NCBI GenBank assembly: GCA_902779765.1
Contig: CACZCQ010000007.1
Span: forward strand, 1-64,000
Source: an uncultured Bacteroidia bacterium
GTDB taxonomy: Bacteria > Bacteroidota > Bacteroidia > Bacteroidales > UBA932
Reading direction: 5' to 3'
DNA length: 64,000 nt
Position 1 is the stretch's first letter. Each line of letters starts with the position of its first letter. Under the pieces are notes generated by a model. It made no database searches, was not told the DNA's origin, and saw only the letters and a list, made by a program, of their open reading frames with translations. Positions 34,443-43,359 of this stretch are shown piece by piece. Both the position numbers and the translations under genes were made by a program.

Positions 34443-37190
34443 ATGAAAAAGTATTCTTTGATCCTTTGTGCGCTTGCGATGTCAATCCTTTGCGCATGCA
34501 ACGGCAACCGGGTTGTCGAATCCATCCCGCTTCCCGAACATCCGCGTCCTGATTTCGAGCGCGCTGAATGGATGAACCTCAACGGCCACTGGTCATTCAC
34601 TTTCGACGCGGCCCTGGCTGGCAAGGTCCTTTCCGGCGAGGACTGCTCCGTCATGGACCGAAAGATACTTGTCCCGTTCCCCTGGGGATCCAAGCTTTCC
34701 GAAGTAGAAGACCAGGGAGACATAGCCTGGTACGGACGCAGCATCACGGTACCGAAGGCGTGGCAAGGGAAAAGGGTGTTCCTTGTGGTCGGTGCTTCCG
34801 ACTGGGATACCCACGTATGGCTCGACGGTAATGAAATCGGAAGTCATCAGGGTGGCTACACTCCTTTCGAGTGCGAGTTGAAGGATGTCAGGTTCGGCCA
34901 GGCCCAGCAGATCGTGATAAAGGCCGACGACACCCCCAGTGACGCCCACCTCTACGGCAAACAGGGTTACGGCAATGCCCGTGGTATCTGGCAGACGGTT
35001 TACCTCGAGGCCCGCGGACAGAACTACATCAGTTCACTGCACTTTACCCCTGACATCGACAACTCCAATGTAAAGGTCGATGTAGCCCTCGCCGCCCCTG
35101 CATCCGAAGGAGAGGCTTTCAAGCTGGAATTCAAGACCGGTGACCAGGACACCTTCACCGCAGACATCAGCGGGAAGGACAAGGCCAGTTTCACCATTCC
35201 GGTCAAGGACCAGCATCTGTGGGACCTGGACGATCCGTTCCTTTATGAGGTAAAGGCCTCCCTCGGAAAAGAGGATGAGGTGGAGTCCTATTTCGGACAG
35301 CGCAAGATCGGAGTCATGCCCTTCCCCGGTGCAGACTTCAATTATGTAGCTCTCAACAACAAGCCTCTATATCTCCAGCTTTGCCTCGACCAGAGCTACC
35401 ATCCGGAGGGATACTATACTTTCCCCAGCGACGAGTTCATGAAGAACGAGATCCTCATCTCCAAGAACCTCGGGCTCAACGGAAACCGTATCCACATCAA
35501 GGTCGAAGTCCCACGCAAGCTCTATTGGGCTGACAAACTGGGGCTCCTGATCATGGCTGACACGCCGAACTTCTGGGGCGAGCCCGTTCCAGAGGCCAGG
35601 GAGGATTGGGAGAACTGCCTCCGCGCCCAGGTTGAACGCGACTACAACCACCCGTCGATATTCGCCTGGGTCAACTTCAACGAGACCTGGGGACTCCGTA
35701 CCGACGGAACCTATCTCCCTGAAACCCAGGAGTGGGTACGCTCCATGTACCACCTCACGAAGGACCTCGACCCGTCCCGTCTGGTGGAGGACCAGAGCGC
35801 CTGCAACCATGACCACGTAGAGTCCGACATAAACTCCTGGCACGCCTACTGCCGCGGATTCGTATGGGAAGAGGAAATCAAGAAATTCGTGGACGGCACC
35901 TTCCCCGGAAGCACATACAACTACATAGCAGGGAACAAGCAGAACGGCGCCCCGATGATCAACAGCGAGTGCGGTAATGTCTGGGGTTACGAAGGCAGCG
36001 CCGGAGACTGTGACTTCACCTGGGACTACCATATCATGATGGATGCTTTCCGTCGCTATCCCAAGTGCGCCGGCTGGCTTTACACCGAGCATCATGACGT
36101 GATCAACGAATGGAACGGCTATGTCAAGTACGACCGCTCGCCGAAGATCGACGGCCTGGATGAACTTGTCCCGGGCATGACCATCGCCGATTTCCAGAGC
36201 CCCTACTACATCTCGCCCGAGAAATACCTCTACACCGAGAACGAAGCCGGAAGCTGGGTCGACCTTCCTCTATATGCATCTTTCATGACTGACAAGGATC
36301 CCGGAAAACTGACCATCAGCACCGAACTTGTCGGATGGGACGGACTGGGCAACTTCAAGACCTTCGATAAGGGGGAGGACATCCAGATTGGATTCGAACC
36401 CTATCTCAGCCGAACCGTCGCCAGCCAGAAGGTCCATATGCCGGAGGAAAACGGCATCTATCTTCTCCGCATCGTGCTCAGGAATGACAAGGGAGAAGCC
36501 CTCCACCATAACTTCACCACTTTCAGGGTCAAGAACGGCAAGGCAATTGCCGATGAAAAGGTCAGCATCATCTCCTTCGCACCGTCATCATATTCGGCTT
36601 CCGAATGGTCCCTCGGCCAGACCTCGATCTACGACGGCCTGAAGGTGGACGGTTTCGGAAATGGATATTTCGAGTACACCATCTCCCTGCCGGACGATAT
36701 CGCCCTGGAGCAGATTTCGTCGGCGGAACTGGTATTCGAGGCCTCTGCCAAGCAACAGTTCGGAAAAGACAAGGAAGGGAATGAGATACAGGGTGATTAC
36801 ATGCTGGGCAAGGGTACTTTCGACCCCTGCAAATCCCTGAACTCCTATGCTATGACCGACAACGTCCTCTGGCCTTCCAAGATTGTGGTTTCAGTCAACG
36901 GGGCGGTCATCGGTGAGAAGGACCTCGCCGACGATCCCGCCGACCACAGGGGTATCCTTTCATGGGGTTCACAACCGAACGTCCGCAGGATGCGTGAAGC
37001 CGGTTCTTACGGAGAGCTCGTCAGGATCAAGATCAATCCCAACGATATCCCTGCCGGTGACATCCTCAGGACAAGGACAGCCACCCTCCGCATCACCGTG
37101 CCCGCTTCCGAGCAAGGTGGAGGCCTGGCAATCTATGGCAAGGATTTCGGACGCTATCCTCTCGATCCCTCGATTGTACTCAAGTATTAG
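34443..37190 (+). CDS. GH2-family beta-glycosidase lipoprotein
   Basis: 915 residues with a lipobox (SILCAC, Cys19). It has the GH2 order: sugar-binding jelly roll (~25-200, WYGRSITVPKAWQGKRVFL), immunoglobulin-like domain, then the TIM barrel. The acid/base glutamate is E414 in AWVNFNETWG and the nucleophile E509 in MINSECGNVWGY. Extra beta-sandwich domains fill ~620-915. GH2 covers beta-galactosidase, beta-glucuronidase, beta-mannosidase and arabinopyranosidase-type activities, and I cannot choose between them from the motifs. LDQSYHPEGYYTFPSDE just before the barrel is unlike E. coli LacZ. The gap upstream is AT-rich and could hold an internal promoter, although no clean box is seen. Confidence 0.9.
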   Translation: MKKYSLILCALAMSILCACNGNRVVESIPLPEHPRPDFERAEWMNLNGHWSFTFDAALAGKVLSGEDCSVMDRKILVPFPWGSKLSEVEDQGDIAWYGRSITVPKAWQGKRVFLVVGASDWDTHVWLDGNEIGSHQGGYTPFECELKDVRFGQAQQIVIKADDTPSDAHLYGKQGYGNARGIWQTVYLEARGQNYISSLHFTPDIDNSNVKVDVALAAPASEGEAFKLEFKTGDQDTFTADISGKDKASFTIPVKDQHLWDLDDPFLYEVKASLGKEDEVESYFGQRKIGVMPFPGADFNYVALNNKPLYLQLCLDQSYHPEGYYTFPSDEFMKNEILISKNLGLNGNRIHIKVEVPRKLYWADKLGLLIMADTPNFWGEPVPEAREDWENCLRAQVERDYNHPSIFAWVNFNETWGLRTDGTYLPETQEWVRSMYHLTKDLDPSRLVEDQSACNHDHVESDINSWHAYCRGFVWEEEIKKFVDGTFPGSTYNYIAGNKQNGAPMINSECGNVWGYEGSAGDCDFTWDYHIMMDAFRRYPKCAGWLYTEHHDVINEWNGYVKYDRSPKIDGLDELVPGMTIADFQSPYYISPEKYLYTENEAGSWVDLPLYASFMTDKDPGKLTISTELVGWDGLGNFKTFDKGEDIQIGFEPYLSRTVASQKVHMPEENGIYLLRIVLRNDKGEALHHNFTTFRVKNGKAIADEKVSIISFAPSSYSASEWSLGQTSIYDGLKVDGFGNGYFEYTISLPDDIALEQISSAELVFEASAKQQFGKDKEGNEIQGDYMLGKGTFDPCKSLNSYAMTDNVLWPSKIVVSVNGAVIGEKDLADDPADHRGILSWGSQPNVRRMREAGSYGELVRIKINPNDIPAGDILRTRTATLRITVPASEQGGGLAIYGKDFGRYPLDPSIVLKY

Positions 37191-37206
37191 CTGAGAAAGG
37201 CGATAT

Positions 37207-40041
37207 ATGAAACCTTTGCTGGCCGCCTTCGTCATTGCCGCCACTGTCCTCAGCTCCTGCACTGAGGACAGGCCGGCGGACCTGGTGAACGTGTTCAACG
37301 GAACCGACCTCGCCGGGAACACCTATCCGGCCGCGACAGTACCGTTCGGGGCTGTTCAGCTGGGGCCGGACACGAGTCCGCAACGTACTTCCGGGTATCA
37401 TTACAAAGACACGGTCATAGTCGGTTTCAGCCACAACCACCTGTCAGGGACCGGATGCCCCGATTTCGGGGACTTCCTTTTCACTCCTACACTCACGGGA
37501 AAGGCTGAACCGCTGGCCTTCACGCACGAAAACGAGACGGCTCGCCCTGGTTATTACAGGGTGGTTTTTCCGGCGGGTATCACGGCCGAAATGACGGCCG
37601 ATGTCCACACGGGGGCGCACAGGTACACATTCAAGGGAGCTGGAATCCCGCGGATTCAAGTCGATGCGGATTATTGCATCGGGTGGTGGAGTTCAGCATT
37701 GAAGGCGGTCCTGAAAGTCGAGGGTCCGGATGAAATCAGTGGAGAACGCCTGACCAAGGCTTGGGCGCATGCGCGTGACAGCTATTTCTCCGCAGTATTC
37801 TCTGTTCCTTTCGAGAAGGTGGACACCGTCGGGGAAGGAATACTGTTGCTTACCTTCCCTGAAGGCACGAAGGAGGTCACGGTTATGGCGGGACTTTCAG
37901 GAACGAGCCTGGAAAACGCAAAGGCCAACCGTATCGCAGAGACCGGAGGAGCATCATTCGAAGACATCCTTGACAGGGCGACATCAGTTTGGGACGATGC
38001 CCTGGGCAGGATCAGGGTAGAAGGCGGACCTGCGGATGTATTCTATACATTCTTCTACCACACATTCGCGACTCCCAACAGGATTGACGACGTGGACGGC
38101 AGCTACAGGAATTTCAAAGGCGTAAACGTGAAAACCGGGCCCGGCCGTCACTACTATTCAACCCTTTCCCTCTGGGATACCTTCCGCAGCTGGCACCCGC
38201 TGCAGACCATTATCGACCCCAAGCTGACAAGCGACATCATAGCAAGCATGCTGGACATGTACGACTGCCAGGAAGAACTCCCGATATGGCCGCTGACAAG
38301 CACCGAGACCGGATGCATGATAGGGTACCACAGCGTGTCGGTAATAGCCGACGCCTGGCTGGCCGGCATCCGGGACTTTGATGGAGAGAAGGCCCTCGAG
38401 GCCATGGTCACATCATCCAACAAGAACAGGGCCAACACTTCCCGCCAGTATGCCGCAACCGGGTTCGTCCCGGCCGACATCTTTGACGAATCGGCCTCCA
38501 AGACCCTTGAATATGCCTACGACGACTGGTGCATCGCCCGGATGGCCGAAGACCTCGGGCACAAGGACATAGCTGACGAGTATTACCGCAGGGCCTGCAG
38601 CTATCGGGAGGTTTTCGATCCCGTATCAGGCTTCATGCACGGCAAGAGGCAGGACGGCAACTGGTTCATACCCCTCGAACCCCTCCTCCGCTCGACCGAT
38701 TTCACGGAAGCCACCCCGTGGCAGTACAGGTTCTTCATTCCGCACGACATCAAGGGGATGGAAAACCTGATGGGAGGACGCGAAAGGATGCTCGCAGCTG
38801 TTGACTCCTTCTTCCATTACAGACCCGAAGGGCAGAAATCATTCGACTCCGACATCGGAGGCATCCTTGGCCAATATGCCCAAGGCAACGAACCCGGACA
38901 CACCCAGCCTTGGCTTTTCTACTGGCTTGGAGAACCTTCGAAAAGCCAGGAAGTGGTAAGGACCATTCTCAAGGAGGCCTACCACAGCGACCCGGACGGC
39001 ATCTGCGGCAACGAAGACTGCGGGCAGATGGGAGCCTGGTATGTGCTTGCCTCCCTGGGTATATACCCCGCCTGCCCCGCAAGCGGACAGTACCTCCTAA
39101 CCGCTCCCCTGTTCAAGAAAGCAGTCGTACAGCTGGGAAACGGCAGGACCTTTACCATCAAGGCCGACCATCCTGAATATGCCTACGTCTCCGACGTCAA
39201 GCTCAACGGAGAGACAGTGAACGAGCATTTCCTGACATACCGCCAGATCATGGAGGGCGGAGTGCTGGAATTCAAGCTGTCCGCCAGGCCCGACCATGGA
39301 AGGGACGGACTGCCGGCCCCATATTCAATGACCTCCGGACCGATGGTTTCCAAGCCGGCCATCACCGGCGACCTGATCCTGTTCGACGGTGAGACCGAGG
39401 TCACGATGAGCTGCCGTAACGAAGGAGCAGAAATACACTATACCCTGGACGGAAGCGTTCCTACGACCGAGAGTCCTGTCTATACCGGACCATTCAAGCT
39501 AGGCAAGTCGTGCATCATCAAGGCCCGGGCTTTCAAGGAGGGATATGAGCCTTCCCCCGTCAACTTCATCACCGCCCACAGGAAGTATTATTATCCGGTT
39601 ACCGACAAGGCAGGTATGAAGCAAGGCGTCTTCTACACATACCATACAGCCAACTTCAAGGCAGTATCGCAGATAGAAGAGGATCCCCATGAAGGATACG
39701 GCGTAATGATCGAACCCTCCATCAGGTACGCAGATGCCGAAGACCATTTCGCCTATAATTTCACCGGCTACATCGACGTTCCGCAGGACGGCATATGGTG
39801 CTTCGAACTGACCAGCGACGACGGAAGCGAACTCTTCATCGAAGGCATAAGGATCATAAGCAATGACGGATCTCACGGTCCTGTCACCGCGACCGGCAGT
39901 ATCCCCCTACAGAAAGGCCTGCACTCTTTCAAGCTCCATTATTTCGATGATACCGGAGACCAGGAACTGTCCTGGGCGTGGAAGAAGGAGGGAGAGTCGA
40001 CGTTCCGTCCGATACCGATTGACAAGTTATACTATAGATAG
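37207..40041 (+). CDS. GH92 alpha-mannosidase lipoprotein with CHB_HEX_C and PA14-type modules (copy 3)
   Basis: 944 residues, lipobox AATVLSSC (Cys18). Catalytic landmarks: VNVFNGTDLAGNTYPAATVP, TEATPWQYRFF, GNEPGH and GNEDCGQMGAWY (~600). Note FNGT in place of the more usual FIGT, and GAWY in place of SAWY. A chitobiase-C-terminal-like module (~731-800, HYTLDGSVPTTES) and a PA14-type module (~845-940, DHFAYNFTGY) complete it, as in the other two copies. It is the most divergent of the three, which suggests a distinct linkage preference. It follows GH2 by 16 bases and precedes GH3 copy 2 by 2 bases. Confidence 0.93.
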   Translation: MKPLLAAFVIAATVLSSCTEDRPADLVNVFNGTDLAGNTYPAATVPFGAVQLGPDTSPQRTSGYHYKDTVIVGFSHNHLSGTGCPDFGDFLFTPTLTGKAEPLAFTHENETARPGYYRVVFPAGITAEMTADVHTGAHRYTFKGAGIPRIQVDADYCIGWWSSALKAVLKVEGPDEISGERLTKAWAHARDSYFSAVFSVPFEKVDTVGEGILLLTFPEGTKEVTVMAGLSGTSLENAKANRIAETGGASFEDILDRATSVWDDALGRIRVEGGPADVFYTFFYHTFATPNRIDDVDGSYRNFKGVNVKTGPGRHYYSTLSLWDTFRSWHPLQTIIDPKLTSDIIASMLDMYDCQEELPIWPLTSTETGCMIGYHSVSVIADAWLAGIRDFDGEKALEAMVTSSNKNRANTSRQYAATGFVPADIFDESASKTLEYAYDDWCIARMAEDLGHKDIADEYYRRACSYREVFDPVSGFMHGKRQDGNWFIPLEPLLRSTDFTEATPWQYRFFIPHDIKGMENLMGGRERMLAAVDSFFHYRPEGQKSFDSDIGGILGQYAQGNEPGHTQPWLFYWLGEPSKSQEVVRTILKEAYHSDPDGICGNEDCGQMGAWYVLASLGIYPACPASGQYLLTAPLFKKAVVQLGNGRTFTIKADHPEYAYVSDVKLNGETVNEHFLTYRQIMEGGVLEFKLSARPDHGRDGLPAPYSMTSGPMVSKPAITGDLILFDGETEVTMSCRNEGAEIHYTLDGSVPTTESPVYTGPFKLGKSCIIKARAFKEGYEPSPVNFITAHRKYYYPVTDKAGMKQGVFYTYHTANFKAVSQIEEDPHEGYGVMIEPSIRYADAEDHFAYNFTGYIDVPQDGIWCFELTSDDGSELFIEGIRIISNDGSHGPVTATGSIPLQKGLHSFKLHYFDDTGDQELSWAWKKEGESTFRPIPIDKLYYR

Positions 40042-40043
40042 TT

Positions 40044-42293
40044 ATGAAAAGATTATACTTGATTTCCCTCGCCGCTGCGCTGGTCCTGGCGGCTTCATGC
40101 AACAAGGATGCGGAACCTCGTTACAAGGACAGTTCCCTCCCTGTCGAAAAAAGGGTCGACGACCTTATCGGACGGATGAGCGTCGAGGAGAAAGTCAAAC
40201 AGCTTAGTGCCGAACTCCTTTTCTATGACCAATACGTCGAGAAAAGGGACTATTCCAAAGGGCATGTCCGCAACGTAGCCCATTTCCTTCGGGCCGGAGG
40301 CCTGCCGAATGACCCCAAGTCTGCAGCGGAGCATATCAACGAAGATACGCGGAAATCCATCGAGGCCAACAGATGGGGCATTCCAGTGCTTCAAAATGGA
40401 GAAGCCCTCCATGGTGCACAATGGGGCAATGCCACCTGTTTCCCGCAGAGCATCGGCATGGCGGCGACCTTCGATGACGACCTGTACTATCGGGTAGGCC
40501 AGGTCGTGGCAAAGGAACTCAGGGCCGTAGGAGTCCGTCAAGTATATGCCCCCGTGGTGAACATCACCCGCGACCAGCGCTGGGGAAGGGCTCAGGAAAG
40601 CTACGGCGAGGATGTCCTGATGAACTCCGTGATGGGGGTCGCGTATACGAAAGCCCTGGAGGAAGGAGGTATCGTAGCCACCCCTAAGCATTACGTGGAC
40701 AACTATGGGGAAGGCGGTCACGACTCCTTTGCTTCAAACATGTCCTGGCGTGCCCTCAGGGAAGTATACCTTGAGCCTTTCAGGGCGTGTTTCCAGGAAG
40801 GCGGGGCTCGTGGTGTCATGGCTTCATACAATTCCGTGGACGGAATACCTTCCAGCTGCAACGGCACCCTGCTCAACGATATCCTCAAAAAGGAATGGGG
40901 TTTCAAAGGAATAGTGATTTCCGATTACGGTGGGGTGGACGGTGTCTACAGCGGGCACTATATGGCCGAATCCATAGAAGACGCCCTCGCCAATAGCATC
41001 AACAACGGCATGGATGTCCAGATGGCGAACACGAATGAGCATCTGCTGGATCTGGTGAAAGAAGGCAGGATCAGCGAAAAGACCCTGGACGAAAGCGTAA
41101 GAAGGGTGCTCAGGGTCAAGTTCGAACTCGGGCTCTTCGAAGAGCCTTTCGTGGATCCCGTCAAGGCAGCCGAGACCGTCCGCTGCCCGGAACACAGGAA
41201 GATTGCCTATGAAGCGGCATGCAAGGCCATGACCCTGCTGAAGAATGACGGTATACTGCCATTGAATACCGAGAAGATACGCAGGATAGGCCTTTTCGGC
41301 CCGGCGGCTGATATACTCAACATAGGAGACTACAGCGGTCCCTACGGAGGATGGAAGGGTGACGGAGTGACTCCATACCAAGGATTGAAGGAAGCCCTTG
41401 ACGGCAAGGCCGACGTGTTGCTGAACAAGGCCGGGCAGGATGTCTCATCCCTCGCCAGGTCCTGCGACGTGCTTGTCTTCTTCCCCGCCATCACCGAAGA
41501 GGAAGGACGGGACCGCAGCAGTTTCAAGCTGCCTGCCGCCCACCAGCAACTCGACCGTGAGAAGACAAATGCCGTGATCATAGCCGACCAGCAGGACCAG
41601 GTCATCGAAATAGACCAGGAGAAGATGGTCAGGGACCTTATCGCTACCGGCAAACCCGTGGTAGTGGTCCTGCACAACGGAGCCGTGATCGAAATCACCG
41701 ACTGGGTGGACGGAGCAGCAGCCGTTCTCGATGCCTGGTATTCAGGAGAACAGGGTGGTGCTGCCATCGCCGACATCCTTACCGGGAAGAGGACTCCCGG
41801 AGGACGTCTGCCGATGAGCTGGGTGAAGACCATCGGCCAGAATCCGTACTACTATTCCATCAAGCCAAGCGGACGGGGATACGGATACATAGAGAACGAC
41901 GGAAAGCCGCTGTACCCGTTCGGATACGGACTGAGCTACACGACTTTCGAATATTCAGGTTTCAAGATGGCCGAGTCGCTGGAAAAGGACAATGCCCTCA
42001 GGATCGAAGTCACAGTGACCAATACCGGAGAGATGGAAGGGGACGAAGTCGTACAGGCATACATCCACGACGAGCTCGCTTCCGTGGCCCGTCCTCTAAA
42101 GGAACTTGCTGCTTTCAAGAGGATTACCCTGAAGCCGGGTGAAAGCAGGACGGTCGAACTCGAAATCCCATACCGCCGCTTCGCCATGTGGGACAAGGAT
42201 ATGAACTTCCGCGTCGAGGAGGGCTGGTTCGAAGTCTGGCTCGGACGCAATGCCGAGGAGAAGATTTCCGGAAGCATGGTATATGTAAAATAA
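40044..42293 (+). CDS. GH3 glycosidase lipoprotein (copy 2)
   Basis: 749 residues with a lipobox (LVLAASC, Cys19). The mature N-terminus has PVEKRVDDLIGRMSVEEK. Other GH3 blocks: QRWGRAQESYGEDV, KHYVDNYGEGG, nucleophile Asp294 in IVISDYGG, and a C-terminal YPFGYGLSYTTF with a complete fibronectin-III-like tail. Unlike copy 1 it has no PA14 insertion, and the candidate acid/base block reads TEEEGRDRSSFKLP. It is of usual length for a beta-glucosidase- or beta-xylosidase-type GH3; specificity is open. It is coupled to GH92 copy 3 upstream and the Tat-metallophosphoesterase downstream (7-base gap), repeating the order GH92 - GH3 - Tat hydrolase seen at 21650-29082. Confidence 0.92.
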   Translation: MKRLYLISLAAALVLAASCNKDAEPRYKDSSLPVEKRVDDLIGRMSVEEKVKQLSAELLFYDQYVEKRDYSKGHVRNVAHFLRAGGLPNDPKSAAEHINEDTRKSIEANRWGIPVLQNGEALHGAQWGNATCFPQSIGMAATFDDDLYYRVGQVVAKELRAVGVRQVYAPVVNITRDQRWGRAQESYGEDVLMNSVMGVAYTKALEEGGIVATPKHYVDNYGEGGHDSFASNMSWRALREVYLEPFRACFQEGGARGVMASYNSVDGIPSSCNGTLLNDILKKEWGFKGIVISDYGGVDGVYSGHYMAESIEDALANSINNGMDVQMANTNEHLLDLVKEGRISEKTLDESVRRVLRVKFELGLFEEPFVDPVKAAETVRCPEHRKIAYEAACKAMTLLKNDGILPLNTEKIRRIGLFGPAADILNIGDYSGPYGGWKGDGVTPYQGLKEALDGKADVLLNKAGQDVSSLARSCDVLVFFPAITEEEGRDRSSFKLPAAHQQLDREKTNAVIIADQQDQVIEIDQEKMVRDLIATGKPVVVVLHNGAVIEITDWVDGAAAVLDAWYSGEQGGAAIADILTGKRTPGGRLPMSWVKTIGQNPYYYSIKPSGRGYGYIENDGKPLYPFGYGLSYTTFEYSGFKMAESLEKDNALRIEVTVTNTGEMEGDEVVQAYIHDELASVARPLKELAAFKRITLKPGESRTVELEIPYRRFAMWDKDMNFRVEEGWFEVWLGRNAEEKISGSMVYVK

Positions 42294-42300
42294 CATCAAT

Positions 42301-43332
42301 ATGGACAGAAGAGATTTCATAAAGGTATCGGGCACAGCCGCGGCAGGACTGGCAATCGCTGGATGCGTACCCAAAAGCGGTTCGACTGGTTCGACAAGCT
42401 CACCAACCGGGCAGGATTTCTCCGACCGGATTACCCGCGAGACCGATGCATTCCCTCCCCTCAACATCAAGGAGATAACCGTCAAGGTGGGTGCGACAAA
42501 GCCATTCGACGTGATGCACGTCTCCGATACGCACCTCACAAGGTCGGATGACCGGGATGACGAGAGGAAGGCCTGGCTGGCAGCAAGACGTACCAGATAT
42601 ATGGGCTATGGCGAGCACTACCTCGACGAGGCCATCCGCCATGCCAACGCTCACGGGATGTATATGATGCACACAGGCGACATGATCGATTTCGTGTCCG
42701 AGGCCAACCTGGACCTGACCGCCAAGCAGATGCTGGCTGCAGACTGGTTCGCAAGCGCCGGCAATCACGAATATTCAAAATATGTCGGCGAGGCCAGGGA
42801 AGACGAGGCCTACAAGGCCGACAGCCGCGAGGCGGTGCAGGGAGCATTTCCCAACGACCTGACCTTCGCCAGCAGGGTGATAAACGGAGTGGATTTCGTT
42901 GCACTGGATGACGTCTATTACAATTTCACGGAACGTCAGCACGAACTTATGGAAGAGGAGATGAAGAAAGGTCTTCCGGTCGTGATGCTCTGCCACGTAC
43001 CGCTTTACACTCCCGAATTCTGCAAGTCGGAGCTGGAGGCTACCAACGGAAACTGCGCCTACCTCACAGGGGTTCCCATTGAGATCACCGAGAAGTATGA
43101 CCCGGGTAAGACATATCCCGCGGGAGAGGAGTGGCGTTACCGCAAGGTCCAGCAGAGGGCAGACAAGCCCACCCAAGACTTCATCGCCTGGCTCAAGGAG
43201 CAGAAACAGCTGAAGGCCATCCTTGCCGGCCACATGCACCATTTCTTCGAGGAGAGGTTCTCCCCTACCGCCATCCAGTACACTGTGGGCGCCACGTACA
43301 ACGGCGATGTCCAGGTGGTTCATTTCAAATAG
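42301..43332 (+). CDS. Tat-exported metallophosphoesterase lipoprotein
   Basis: 343 residues. A twin-arginine leader (MDRRDFIKVSGTAAAGLAI) with lipobox AGC (Cys22) predicts export in folded form and anchoring. Calcineurin-type motifs are all present: SDTHL (~77), GDMID (~127), GNHE (~154), CHVPLY, and GHMHH (~310). It is a complete metal-dependent phosphomono- or diesterase of the YkuE/purple-phosphatase type. The linker after the lipobox (KSGSTGSTSSPTGQ) is encoded by a palindromic repeat (42388-42408). Next to GH3 and GH92 genes it probably removes phosphate from the glycan or its fragments. Confidence 0.87.
   Translation: MDRRDFIKVSGTAAAGLAIAGCVPKSGSTGSTSSPTGQDFSDRITRETDAFPPLNIKEITVKVGATKPFDVMHVSDTHLTRSDDRDDERKAWLAARRTRYMGYGEHYLDEAIRHANAHGMYMMHTGDMIDFVSEANLDLTAKQMLAADWFASAGNHEYSKYVGEAREDEAYKADSREAVQGAFPNDLTFASRVINGVDFVALDDVYYNFTERQHELMEEEMKKGLPVVMLCHVPLYTPEFCKSELEATNGNCAYLTGVPIEITEKYDPGKTYPAGEEWRYRKVQQRADKPTQDFIAWLKEQKQLKAILAGHMHHFFEERFSPTAIQYTVGATYNGDVQVVHFK
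42388..42408. repeat. Short palindromic (REP-like) element inside a lipoprotein linker
   Basis: A 21-base element with GGTT/AACC ends and core TTCGACAAGCTCA. It shares its 13-base core with 12351-12369, one base differing. It lies in frame in the Ser/Thr/Gly linker just after the lipobox of the metallophosphoesterase. Confidence 0.55.
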
Positions 43333-43359
43333 TGTTTCAACAGATAACCGCTTGGTTTA

